Source of the DNA: Telopea speciosissima
Lineage: Eukaryota > Streptophyta > Magnoliopsida > Proteales > Proteaceae
Assembly (NCBI RefSeq): GCF_018873765.1
Contig: NC_057921.1
Span: 25,269,784-25,333,783, forward strand
Reading direction: 5' to 3'
DNA length: 64,000 nt
The notes beneath the pieces are model-generated. The model saw only the letters and a program-made list of their open reading frames with translations. It made no database searches and was not told the DNA's origin. The position numbers and the translations under genes are program-made. The stretch's first letter is position 1; every line of letters begins with the position of its first letter. Below, piece after piece: positions 34,218-44,526 of the stretch.

Positions 34218-36388
34218 AAGCCTCCAGTGATCCTCAAAATTCAAGGGTAGGACGGGAAGAAATTTCATTAAAACAACCAAGGACAGGAATTTCACTCTAA
34301 ATTAGAAGTTTAACCCTAAATTGGGCAGCAACCAAAGAATTCGCCAAGGGAAGGCTTGCGCAAGTTTGAGAGGAGAAATAATAGGAGAGATAGGAGAGGA
34401 GAAGAAATAAAATAAAAAAACAAAGAGAAAAAAATCCTATCTCTCCCACACGTTTTTCCTCCCTCTCTCTCTCTCATCCCTGTTTCCTATTTTATCTCCT
34501 AAACTCTTCCATGGTTCCCATCTCCCCTATTTTACCTCCCACTCTCTCTCTCTCATCCCTCTTTCCAGTTTTATCTCCTAAACCCTTCCACGGTTCTCAT
34601 CTCCCCTATTTTACCTCCCACTCTCTCTCTCATCCCTCTTTCCTATTTTATCTCCTAAACCTTTCCGCGATTCCCATCTCCCCTAATTTATCTCCCCTCA
34701 AGTCTCTCTCTTTAATTTTTCTCCCATTCCAATACGTTCTCTCTCTCAGAGAAAAAAAGACCCATTTTTCCTTAAATCCAATTCTTCCCTAAAATCTAGG
34801 CCTATAAACGGATCGGATTAGGCTCGGATACGGATCGGATGTAATCGGATTCGGATATTTCCTGGTCGAATACGGATACCTCTAAACGGATTCGGATGGA
34901 TTCGGATGCAGATCGAATTTGGATTTTCGACCATCCGTTTACACCTCTGCCTTATGCAACCCGAACCTTCCTCCCCCTAGTGGATACAATTCACTCTCAA
35001 TCCATAGTTTTAGATCATGATTCTCTTCTCCTCATATTCTAGAACATGTTGAATCTTCAAAAACCCTCAAGATCATTATTTACTTAATTTTTTATAATTA
35101 AATATTCGGATTCGAATTTTTATTGGAGTATTCGGATATTTTTTTGGATATCTCTAATCGAATACGGATGCCCCTAAACGGATACAGATGCGGGTCGAAT
35201 TTGGATTTTCGTTTATCCATTTACAGCCCTACTAAAATCTCTCTCTTCTCCCATATGCTGCCTACGGCTATCCCAACTCCCATCCTATTTTATTTCTAAA
35301 ATCCCAAATCCCCTCTCACTCACTCCACAATTCCATCTCTCTCATGGACTCTCTCTCTCTCTCTCAATTCTCTCGGTCTCTCTCCCTCCTACCTCTTATC
35401 TCACTTCTCTCTCGTTTGTATTTTTTATTTTTTATTTATTTTCTCAATCTCCCACAATTTCCACTCTCTAACCGTGCTCTCCCTCCTCCCCTCTCTTCCT
35501 TCTCCTCTCCCTATATATACATAAGGGGATTGGGGCTGTTTGAGGTGTTCAATGCTAATGAGAATTCTAGTTTTCTTCTTATTTGTGGCTTTTAGTTTTC
35601 TAGTTTTATTTCTCTGAGTTTTATTTCAATGGTTGTAATTCATTTTTATGCAAGTTTAATTCAAGGAGTGTTCTTCAATTGTGGTTGTAATTTCTCAATC
35701 TCTAGCTTCTAGTTTTTGTTTTAAGCTTTCTAGTTCTAGGTTTCTAATTCTTGTGATAGTACTTAGAAATTTGGAAGAGGAAGGCATGCAAGTTAATTCA
35801 AGCAAAGTAGGCTTCATCAACAACATCCATCCAATGCTCATTCAGTACATCTAATTGCAAGTTTGGTAGAAGGGAGTATCGATTCTAATTTTTTCTTTCT
35901 TTTATTTTTATTCTCTCTATTTCTTCCATTCTATTGAGATTTTATCTTTTGTCTACTCTCATCCTCATGTCTTATGTTAGATTCTTAGTTTGATAATTTT
36001 TATTTTATTTTTCAGATTTGGTAGATGCGAATTCAAGTTTGGTAGAGGAATCCTAATCAAGTTCAGTCCAGTTCAAGCAATCTTCGGGTTTTATTTCCTT
36101 GATCTCTTGGATTTAAGTTCTTTGTTTGTGTGTGGATGTGGTGATTTTAATCCGTCAATCTCATAATCCGCATTAGTTTTTGATAGGTTAGATGATGAAT
36201 GGTTAGGACATCAATTCAGTAGATGCATGTGTAGGACCGTTAATTTAGTTTAATCATTAATTTAGTTTTACCAATCTGGTTCACTTTCGCATTACTTTAA
36301 ATGAGTAAGATAGAGTGGCTTATCTCCTTGTGTTCGACCCGTAGCTACGATTGACCCGTACGCTTGCAGTATTATTTCTTGACAAACA
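34218..36388 (+). repeat. Right part of an older Athila-type LTR into which T inserted
   Basis: Bases from 34225 match the LTR of element H from about 45630 (AAGGGTAGGA, then CAACCAAGGACA). The end, CCGTACGCTTGCAGTATT to ACAAACA at 36388, matches the ends of H and C. The LTR start lies left of the window, beyond element T. A TATATATA at 35511-35518 corresponds to the TATAAATA of H. It contains a hAT-type MITE at 34797-35231. Whether it is a solo LTR or part of a longer element cannot be seen. Confidence 0.75.
34797..35231. mobile_element. hAT-type MITE (435 bp)
   Basis: Terminal inverted repeats TAGGCCTATAAACGGAT and TAGGGCTGTAAATGGAT (right end reversed), flanked by the 8-bp duplication CTAAAATC at 34789-34796 and 35232-35239. 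Both subterminal regions are full of GGAT-type repeats (CGGATACGGATCGGAT; ACGGATACAGATGCGG). It has no coding capacity and would need a hAT transposase from elsewhere. Confidence 0.85.
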
Positions 36389-37781
36389 GTTCTTCACCCT
36401 ATATGCTTATAAAAAAGTTCAACCTCTCTCTGGTTAGCGAGACCACTATGGTCAGGGAAGGTGAACAATACCTTCTTCAGCATTTGGTAAAAAGGGGCTT
36501 TTGAATCATTTTTAGAGATGTGAGGATGATATGGCTTGGGTGCAAGTGCAAGAGTCCTCTTTGACAGAGATGTCGATGTCTATCCATGTCTCGTTGTCAT
36601 CATTGGCGGGGGGTGATAAAATTCAGCGTCTACAACCGTATTGGACAAGTTTAACCTTATTTTTCTTAAAATAATAGTTTTTTTTTTTTTTACTATTTTA
36701 CACCTTGTTTGTACCATTTCATATGTACAGTATCGGCTAGGTACTGCTATCGGTCACCTTCAAAACTATGCAGTATCGACCATATCGAGTGATCCCATAT
36801 CGATACTTCAACCATGCTTACATTGCACTTACAATGCACTAAGATAGCCTACCTTAAAAACATAATGATATTTGAAATTCAAAGAATCATATCCGTAAAA
36901 GCTGGCGACACTATAACGCAAAATGGAGATCTCAACCGAGAGTCTAATGAACTTCAAATTTCTTGACCATTGTAAACCCTTTAAATGTAAACCCTTAAAA
37001 TAGAATCTAACAAAACAACCTTGATGTTTTGTTGTGACAGATATGCGAGCATCTCTTCATGGTCAAATCAATGCACAAAAACAAAAGCCGTGTTACCTCA
37101 TGCCATTTGATTTGCATCTGCGACATTGTTTCCAATCCAAGTGCTCACAGAGCACAAGAACCGATTAAATATTAAGAAAACCAATGGAGTTAGACTATTG
37201 ACAGTAGCTTCATTAAATTTTTGCTCCGAAAATTTTCCAAGGCAATAGAGCCTCACAATCCATTTGAAGAAATGTCAAACCTAGAATGCTATCTGAATAG
37301 TCACTGCCCACAAGCCTGACCCGACATGACAGCCATTTGTGGGGGCCTCTGCTGGGCAAGCCACCTAGCGCATGGCAACCATGCCTTATACCATGACTGG
37401 GCCAGCAACTTAGCTGACAATAGCATAATGCCAGAAGAGTTGTGGTTCTTACCACTAGCTGCAACCGGCCTTATGGCCTATAACTTGTGACACCTAGGTA
37501 GCTTCCATGCCACCTCACCTGCTGATACCGCATTAACAGTCATGTGGGCCTACAAAACTTCACACTTTAAGTATTTCAAAGCAACCCCATCAAATTTGTT
37601 GCATGCACATCAACCATAAAAATTTTATCATCATCTTGACCATCTCAAATATGCTATGCATATCATTCAAAGTATATATGTCAACACTCATATATCTTCA
37701 CTCCACACATCAAACTAGATTTTCACATGCATCCACATATATGCAATATTAATTTGTATATGTCATGTCATGCATATCATC
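36389..37781. other. Intergenic stretch, nothing recognised
   Basis: AT-rich sequence with a T run at 36677-36691. A patch at about 36730-36800 has repeated GTATCG/ATCGA words (TATCGGCTAGG, TATCGACCATATCGA). The short ORFs at 36641-36847 and 37213-37464 show no domain or motif I know. Treat as noncoding. Confidence 0.5.
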
Positions 37782-38178
37782 TCATATTACATGCATACCA
37801 TCAATGACCTACCATCATCTCACATCAAGGTCAACGTGTCGTAAGGATCCAAACTCATCAGTACACATTACAAGTCATGCTAGAGCCTGTGCAAAATTAT
37901 AAAAACGCCTTTGAGTTTATAAAACACTGCTAAATAGGCATGTAACAAATTGAATCATAACTAACCCATCTTTAGCATATTACACTTATATTATGCTAAA
38001 CTAGAACATTTATAAAATTACACGAATGCTCTTGGCATATAAAATGACTTCAAACACATACCAAATGAACCCGAACACTCCCAAACTCATGTAAACACCA
38101 CTGAACATCTCAACTAACACATTGTTGCTAACAGTGACAACACACAAATGTTTCAAATGCTTAGCATATACATATGTG

Positions 38179-38349
38179 GGATTTTCATCCTCTCAAGTGA
38201 GGTACCCTGCCCAATGTACCACACTTAAGAATCCAACCATTAAAACATGGGCAGTGGCAACTTTTTATCCTTTTAAGTATTGGGTGGACGGTTGGATTCT
38301 TAAGTGTGGTGCACTAGACAGTGCACCGCATTTGAGAGGATAAATTCCC
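38179..38349. mobile_element. Mutator-like MITE (171 bp) in the duplicated flank
   Basis: Flanked by the 9-bp duplication ACATATGTG at 38170-38178 and 38350-38358. The ends are inverted: left GGATTTTCATCCTCTCAA, right (reversed) GGGAATTTATCCTCTCAA, and the arms extend to AACCATT/GGTTGGATTC in the middle. The paralogous copy at about 40103 has a single ACATATGTG and no insert. A 9-bp duplication suggests the Mutator superfamily. Confidence 0.88.
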
Positions 38350-38466
38350 ACATATGTGGGCTTTGAATTTGAAAAGGAAAAAAAAAAAAAAAAAGACTAG
38401 AGAGTGGTACAGAGGTTCAAAATTTGTGGACACTCATAATTCCATGTTTATTGATTAGAATTAGGA

Positions 38467-38695
38467 TTTTTAATGAATTAATAAAGGAAGCAGGGTAGGG
38501 TGGACCAGAAACCTCCACAATTCCTTCTAGCATTTGTGTCACCTTCTTCATGGATGGCCTTAAAGATGGATCTTCTTGAATGTATCAAATTGCTACCATG
38601 ATGAATCTCTCTAGCCTCCTCGCTTATTGTATCTTCATCGTTATCCATAAGCAAATGAAGATTCCCTCCCTTATAGCAATCATAAATCGATTATG
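38467..38695 (-). pseudogene. Receptor kinase 3'-end pseudogene
   Basis: Reverse-strand reading gives the last about 75 residues of the neighbouring kinase (GAIWF- to SLRPSMKK-like region, ending ...PASFIN), with small deletions, for example at about 38620 where a few codons around the D-R-R-R-L equivalent are lost. No kinase catalytic motif remains because the homology stops at about 38695. It arose by partial tandem duplication of the gene at 40218-42656. Confidence 0.8.
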
Positions 38696-38700
38696 AGGAT

Positions 38701-39727
38701 ATCGCAACTCTAAGGCATCAAGTTGGGCTTTTGTCGCTGATACTTGGGGATCAGGAAAGCCGATAGCAAGGGGGTCCTGGAGCTTGGGAGAATCTGATAT
38801 TCAGGAGGCTCGGCCTTCCACCTCATCTTTGTCGGGATTCACCGACACGCCCGTTGGAGGAGGTGGAGGGATGATGGGGTGACCAGCCCTGGAAGACTGG
38901 CCCCATCGGTTATGGCCCCCCGGTGTAGTCTGACCCTTAGTAGGGGTGATGTAGCGGTGGCTCTGGTTTTCCCAATGTTGACTACTATGAAAGCCGGTAG
39001 GTTGCTCTGCAATCATTTCCTGCATAAGTTACCAAACTGTTGCGGGAGAAAACTATTTGTACAACATCCTGACCTACAAATAGTGACAAATCTGCAATAT
39101 TCAAAGATTGAACAATGGAGGTGACCGGAGCAGACTCTAGGGGGTTACTCTCCGATACTTAAGTTAGTTCTCTAGCAGCAGTTAAGAACTACAAAGCGAA
39201 ACCACACAACTTAGAGTTCGATCCATACTTGCTCGAGTGTTGCTTTATTTATACCTTATTGTCATGAGGTAAGAGACGGAGATAGGGGTCCTTTTTTTTT
39301 ATGAAAGTGTAATCACACAAACCACACACCAATCCCAAAAGGTTAACCAACTTTTGGGACCGTGGAATGGCGGAGATAAGGGTCCTTGTTTGGTACATTG
39401 TCTTCTATGAGTAAGTAGTTTCCTCATAGGAGACTAGGTACACGTGAAGAACCTTGATACGTGAAGATTTCCCTATGTTGAGATTCCTCGGCGATTTCCT
39501 TACCTTGTTGGGAGTCCTACTTCAATAAGGAAGGCTTCTTAGGTCGTTAGGATATAGCTAAGTTAGTTTCCTATTAGGAATGGGATCGGAGCGGCCAAAA
39601 CCCGATTTGGAGGGTCTCTATTTGGGAAGTCATGATACTACACAACAACGCGCCTTCCTGATTCACCCAAGATCTTTGCTGGCCACATGTCATGCCTTCT
39701 GTAACCAATTCATTTTACCCGTATCAC
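38701..39727. other. Unrecognised sequence between the two duplicate copies
   Basis: About 1 kb unrelated to the kinase, starting GGATATCGCAACTC. No domain is readable in the ORFs at 38801-39124. GGAGATAGGGGTCC/GGAGATAAGGGTCC at about 39276 and 39373 is an internal direct repeat. It may be an inserted element but I found no termini. Confidence 0.4.
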
Positions 39728-40217
39728 ATACCATCAATTACCATACCATCATCTCATATCAAGTTCCACATGCCGTAAGCATCCAAACTCATCAGTATAC
39801 ATTACAAGTCATGCTAGAGCTTGTACAAAGTTACAAAACCTTTGAACATATAAAACACTACTAAATAGGCATGTAACATACTAAATCATAACTAACCCAT
39901 CTTCAGCACATTACACCCGTGCATACTCTGCCACACTAGAACATATGTAAAATTATAAAAATGCCCCTATCATATAAAATGAGTTAAAACCCATACCAAA
40001 TGAACCTGAACACTCCCAAACTCATCCAAACACCACTGAACATCTCATCCAACATATTGTTGTCAACAATGACAACACAATTGTTCCAGATGCTCAACGC
40101 ATACATATGTGGGGTTTAAGTTTGAAAAAAAAAAAAAAAAAGGACTAGAAAGTGGCACAAAGGTTTAAAATATGTGGAGGCTAATAATTCCATGTTTACA
40201 GATAAGAATTAGGACTT

Positions 40218-42656
40218 TTAATCAATTGCACTCATAAAGGAAGCAGGGTCCGGTGGCACAGAAACCTCCACAGCTCCTTCTAGCATCTGTGTCACCTTCT
40301 TCATGGATGGCCTTAAAGATGGATCTTCTTGAATGCACCAAATTGCTACCGTGATGAATTTCTCTAGCCTCCTCCGATCGCATATTGCCTCTTCATCGTT
40401 ACCCACGAGCAAATGGAGATTCCCTTCCTTATAGCAATCATAAGCCCATTCGGAGAGAATCGCCATGTGATCATCGCCTTCTATCATGGACTCCACATTC
40501 TTCCTGCAACAAATGATTTCTAGTAACACTACACCAAAACCGTACACATCCACCTTAGCTGTGATAGCCATGCTCTTGAACCATTCAGGGGCTACATACC
40601 CTCTGGTACCTCTGATCCCTGTTGTTGTTCGGGTTTGGTCGATCTTCAGAAGCTTTGCCAATCCAAAATCACAAATTCTGGCCATATAAGAATCATCCAA
40701 AAGTATGTTCTGAGGCTTAACATCACAATGGATGATCTGGGTATTGCACTCCTCATGCAAATATGTGAGGCCTCTAGCAATCCCAAACGCAATTTGGACT
40801 CTATGGTACCATTCTGGCCTCAAACTTCCGAAAAGGAAACTGTCCAAGGAGCCATTTGTCATGAATTCATATACCAAAAGCCTATGTGAACCCTCATTGC
40901 AATACCCAATCAATTGTACAAGGTTCTTGTGATTTGTCTTTCCAATTGCACTCACTTCTGTTTTGAATTCCATATCAGATTGTTCTGCTACCTTATCTAA
41001 CCTCTTGATTGCAATAACAACTCTTCTACAATCCAATTCTATAACCCCTTTATAAACTGTTGAACAACCACCACCACCCACTTCTTCCTTGAACCCATCT
41101 GAAGCATCTTCCATCTCTTTATAAGTAAAACAACGTAAGTTCATCAACCCAAATGTGTTGGTTACCGATGGAGTATTCTTCACTAGTTTTCTATGATATG
41201 ATAAATAAAAAACCAGACAAATTGCCAATGACAAGAGGCAGTTCAGAAACACAGAGCTGCCTAACAGAATTGATCCAATAAGGATCCAGGCATTCTCTTT
41301 CTTCTTATTAGCCGGGGGAGGAGGAGGAAGAGGATTAAGGTTTGCAGTAGAAGAAGAACCAACCTTAATTAGTGCTTTTCCTCCAACGCTGGGATCACTT
41401 TTTCCATTTGAGAGAGGGTACTTCTTCTTCCAACAGTTGTTATCTCTGATTATGGCAGCTGCACAGAGACAATCATTTATGCAGTTCTCTCTGCACCAGT
41501 CCTCATTTACCCCTTGAAAATGCTCGTAATCACCCAAAGGCCAATCAGTGCTTGGAATCTCTTCAAATTGAAACTTAATTTCATCCCCCAATCCACCCTT
41601 CTCACAACTCTGTGCAGTAAAGTTTGGTCCGCATCCATTGAATGCATTATTAGGATCCAAGTAAACGTACCCAGGTGGGCATTCACAGCTTGGCCTCTGT
41701 TCCTGATCTAGTTTGCAGTAACTGTTAAACCCACATGCTCCACTTCCAGAATCTGATCGAATTGCCGTGCAAATGTTTGAAGGAATGTACGACGAGACCG
41801 ACCATGACTGTGGCCATCTCCCATCAGTGATCCTCTTCGGGTAAGTGTATCGCCTGAAAACTCCATCGAAATCAAACCTAGCGATGTGGTAGAAATCACT
41901 CACTGAACTTGGACTTGCTAATCCCAGGTCTTGTAAAGTTCCATTCTTTAGAGTTAAATAAATTTCGCCAGATTGATTGAAGACCAACAGTGAACCAGTG
42001 TCTACCGTGCCACTTGCCAAGTATGGATTATAAGTGCCTTCAGTAGGCCAAGCTATCGGATAGAACACAAGGTTTCCATCGGCCTGAAAACGAAGCTCAA
42101 ATCTTCCGGCAGAGTAGTTTTGCTGGGTTACCCGAGACGTGAACTTGCTGCCTCTATCCAGTGTTTGAGAGGGCAACATGGTGTCAGTAGGATTGGTAAA
42201 ACTGCTCCATATGATACCAGATTCATTGCTCCTCAGAACAAAGTTTCCACTGTCCAGCATGGCTGCAGAAGTAACTTGGCTATTGTCTATGGATTTGGCG
42301 CTCCAAATCTCATTACTTCGGTTGTCAGTAAGAGAAATTCCTGCATCAGTTAGCTCAATTTTGGACCCTTCCATCACTGGCTCCCCTTGGTTTGCTGTCC
42401 AAACAATTGTATTGTCTGGTACATTTTGAAACCAGATAGCAACCAAGAATAGATTTTTTCCTGATTGTGCAAAGGGCTTAAGCCCAAAAGCAAATTCTCC
42501 GGATAGAGATGCCCAGTAAGGAAATTTGTCATCGGTGGATAAAGAAGACCCCAAGGTAATGTTACGGTAAGCCTGTGCAGAATTGGAAAATGCAGGTATA
42601 AGAAAAAGCAAGAGCCACAGAACATATGGAAGTACAGAAGCCATTAGAGGAAGCAC
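40218..42656 (-). CDS. G-type lectin S-receptor-like serine/threonine kinase (LECRK3/RLK1 type), intact
   Basis: This 812-residue, single-exon gene encodes a plasma-membrane receptor kinase. The chosen ATG opens a signal peptide (residues 1-29, LWLLLFLI core). A bulb-type lectin domain spans about 30-150 (WTANQGEP; LDSGNFVLR), an EGF-like cysteine cluster about 296-342, and a PAN/apple-like cluster about 388-415. A proline linker (443-448) precedes the transmembrane helix (about 457-486). The kinase spans about 525-795: glycine loop GGGGCSTVYKG, K551, E567, HCDVKPQN with D645, DFG at 663-665 and APEW at 689-692. HCD instead of HRD makes it a non-RD kinase, a class common among immune-type receptors. 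N-glycosylation motifs are frequent (NIT, NES, NYS, NGT). All key residues are present and no frame damage is seen, so it is probably functional. The ligand is unknown. Confidence 0.95.
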   Translation of the reverse strand: MLPLMASVLPYVLWLLLFLIPAFSNSAQAYRNITLGSSLSTDDKFPYWASLSGEFAFGLKPFAQSGKNLFLVAIWFQNVPDNTIVWTANQGEPVMEGSKIELTDAGISLTDNRSNEIWSAKSIDNSQVTSAAMLDSGNFVLRSNESGIIWSSFTNPTDTMLPSQTLDRGSKFTSRVTQQNYSAGRFELRFQADGNLVFYPIAWPTEGTYNPYLASGTVDTGSLLVFNQSGEIYLTLKNGTLQDLGLASPSSVSDFYHIARFDFDGVFRRYTYPKRITDGRWPQSWSVSSYIPSNICTAIRSDSGSGACGFNSYCKLDQEQRPSCECPPGYVYLDPNNAFNGCGPNFTAQSCEKGGLGDEIKFQFEEIPSTDWPLGDYEHFQGVNEDWCRENCINDCLCAAAIIRDNNCWKKKYPLSNGKSDPSVGGKALIKVGSSSTANLNPLPPPPPANKKKENAWILIGSILLGSSVFLNCLLSLAICLVFYLSYHRKLVKNTPSVTNTFGLMNLRCFTYKEMEDASDGFKEEVGGGGCSTVYKGVIELDCRRVVIAIKRLDKVAEQSDMEFKTEVSAIGKTNHKNLVQLIGYCNEGSHRLLVYEFMTNGSLDSFLFGSLRPEWYHRVQIAFGIARGLTYLHEECNTQIIHCDVKPQNILLDDSYMARICDFGLAKLLKIDQTRTTTGIRGTRGYVAPEWFKSMAITAKVDVYGFGVVLLEIICCRKNVESMIEGDDHMAILSEWAYDCYKEGNLHLLVGNDEEAICDRRRLEKFITVAIWCIQEDPSLRPSMKKVTQMLEGAVEVSVPPDPASFMSAID

Positions 42657-43250
42657 AGGGCTAAGTTGGGTAGCAAATCAGTGGAGTTCTTGCTTAAATT
42701 TACATGGATTTGTTATTCCTAAAGCCATTGCTGGAGAAGAGAACGAGAAGTGTTTAATCCTGGAAATTGACTTGGGGCGGTCCAAGTCTCCTCAACCCCT
42801 GCTAGGTAAGGTGTCAAGGTTGTTGAAAAATTAGTGGTAGACACGTAGACTAGACTTTTCAGCTAATGAAGCCAATTCCAAAGTACATGTCAAAATTAAT
42901 TTCATCAGAAGGGATAGTAGGACTCTTTCAAGAACGTAAAGCACACGATTTTTTATGGCCTACAGCTAGCTAGTACGGTATATGTGGAGGAATTTTCATT
43001 TTATGCAATTATTATACGGTGCAGTGTTGCATCAAGTGGGATCCGCTGTGCCATATGGCCTCTGTTGCTCCGCACATGTGGAGTGTATCAATCATGAAGG
43101 CTTGCATGAGAACTGGTGGCTCACGAGAGTTCCACTTCTATGGTACATTATCTCTCTCCGTGTGGAAGCTGTAGAATTCTAGAAGGAAGAAAATAATTCC
43201 ATTAGCTCTATTCCAAACTGTGGAAAGATTTTGATTAAATACATTGTTCC
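42657..43250. promoter_or_regulatory. Upstream region of the kinase gene
   Basis: About 600 bp between the kinase start and a MITE. It is the presumed promoter, transcribed leftward. I see no confident TATA box within 100 bases of the start codon and no other gene. The ORFs at 42583-42834 and 42982-43182 have no recognisable motif. Confidence 0.4.
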
Positions 43251-43598
43251 TAAGGGTGTCAAAACCCAAACCAAACCGATCAAACCGGCTCACCCTGATT
43301 TAGTCTGATCCAATTCAACCAATGTCTTATCAGTTCGGTTTTGGTTCATGGGTTAGAGCACCATTCAGTTTCAGCTTGGTTCGGCCTAAACCAATGGGCC
43401 AGCTCGATTGATGGGACCAAACACTGAAACCGTTTCTCAAACCCTAAAAACCTTTCTTATCCCTTCAAATTAAACCGAACCAAATCAAATTGAAACTGAT
43501 AGCACAAATTGAATCATAACCGAGCCGAAACCAAAGTCCTTATTGGTTCGGTTTTCGATTTCCCTGAAACTTACATTGAAACCCGAATGACACCCTTA
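43251..43598. mobile_element. hAT-like MITE (348 bp) upstream of the kinase
   Basis: Perfect 11-bp terminal inverted repeats, TAAGGGTGTCA at the left and its complement TGACACCCTTA at the right. The subterminal regions are rich in CCAAACCGA/GGTTCGGTTT words in both orientations. The flanks ATTGTTCC and ATTGTGTA may be a decayed 8-bp duplication (five of eight match). No ORF. Confidence 0.75.
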
Positions 43599-43662
43599 AT
43601 TGTGTATAAGAGTTCTAAGTACATACAAGGTAGAAAACTAGAGCCCAGTCTATATTGGGAAG

Positions 43663-43910
43663 TTACAAGGTACGAAAGAATTTGACATGCTATACTCTAC
43701 GGAATGGAAGAAGGACCTATGCAGCAAATCTTCAAAATCTTGCCCGCTTTATTACTCTCATCCTCCTTTCAACTTGTTTTAAAATATAAGTACATACAAG
43801 GTAGGAAAGATTTGACATGCTATACTCTACGGAATGGAAGAAGGACCTATGCAGCAAATCTTCAAAATCTTGCCCGCTTTATTACTCTCATCCTCCTTTC
43901 AACTTGTTTT
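43663..43910 (+). repeat. Direct tandem duplication, about 118 bp unit
   Basis: 43663-43780 and 43792-43910 are nearly identical, both with TTTGACATGCTATACTCTAC and ending CTTTCAACTTGTTTT. They are separated by a short AT-rich spacer. Near identity implies a recent event. No coding potential is recognised. Confidence 0.9.
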
Positions 43911-44144
43911 GTTCTAAGAAATCTTTCTGCAATACTTTTGCGGTGTGCTCCTTTTGGAATATGACCATTATTAAAGAGAGAACAATTTTTAAAATATTCC
44001 TTTAAAATTCAAATATAGAGGATGATAATAATAATATCTCAGACTTAGACCAGCTGGTAAATGTCATTCTCTGTCAAGACTTTCACCAACCCGTAAAATG
44101 TTTTTTTTTTTTAATTTGTCAATTTATTGAGAAAGAACCTGATC

Positions 44145-44316
44145 CTCTACTACCGAGCTGTCCGACAGAACCGTGCTGCATAGACACAGCAAGGCGGGAA
44201 ATGACCGCTTTATCCCCACTTGGGCAAGGTGCTTGGGCAGGGGTAAGGTGGTCATTTCCCACCTTGCTGTGTTTGCGCAGCATGGTCTTGCCGGGCAGCT
44301 CGGCAGTAGAGGATCC
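44145..44316. repeat. Foldback inverted repeat (about 172 bp), MITE-like, at the 3' end of LINE G
   Basis: The left arm (GATCCTCTACTACCGAGCTG..., then GCAAGGCGGGAAATGACC) is matched by the reverse complement of the right arm (GGATCCTCTACTGCCGAGCT..., GCAAGGTGGGAAATGACC). The arms are about 80 bases each with a loop of about 10. RNA from either strand would fold into a long imperfect hairpin. No clear target duplication was found. Confidence 0.8.
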
Positions 44317-44511
44317 AAATACTCCTCAGTACAAAGATGACAAAGCCATGGAGTGGGAAGAGGCCAAAATGTCTTCAATGCTACGGACAAGGCCTTCCTA
44401 GCTAGAGTATTGGCTACGTAGTTGGCCTCTCTAGAAATGTAGAAAAAGGAGCAACATGAGAATGAACCCGCAAGTAAACAGATATCAGAGATAATGCCCC
44501 ACAAGGAAAGA

Positions 44512-44526
44512 GGGGGGGGGGGGGGG
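44512..44526 (+). repeat. Poly-G run with G-rich flank
   Basis: Fifteen G residues, then AGGGGGAGGAAGGG. It is prone to length change and able to form a G-quadruplex, and lies in the LINE G coding strand complement. Confidence 0.85.

Larger units (their letters stand above)
37782..38700 (-). repeat. Truncated tandem copy of the kinase 3' end and its downstream flank
   Basis: Matches 39728-40445 at the start of the intact copy, for example AAACTCATCAGTA, AAATAGGCATGTAAC, and then the coding end. It differs by many substitutions, by the MITE at 38179-38349, and by its abrupt end at about 38695, after which the sequence is unrelated. The order and orientation are those of a direct duplication spaced about 1.95 kb apart. 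Confidence 0.85.

Noticed and set aside
36730..36800. Patch of GTATCG/ATCGA repeats resembling MITE subterminal sequence
   Set aside because: I could not find paired terminal repeats or a target duplication.
37213..37464. 83-codon minus-strand ORF with many cysteines
   Set aside because: No known domain, no supporting context, chance length.
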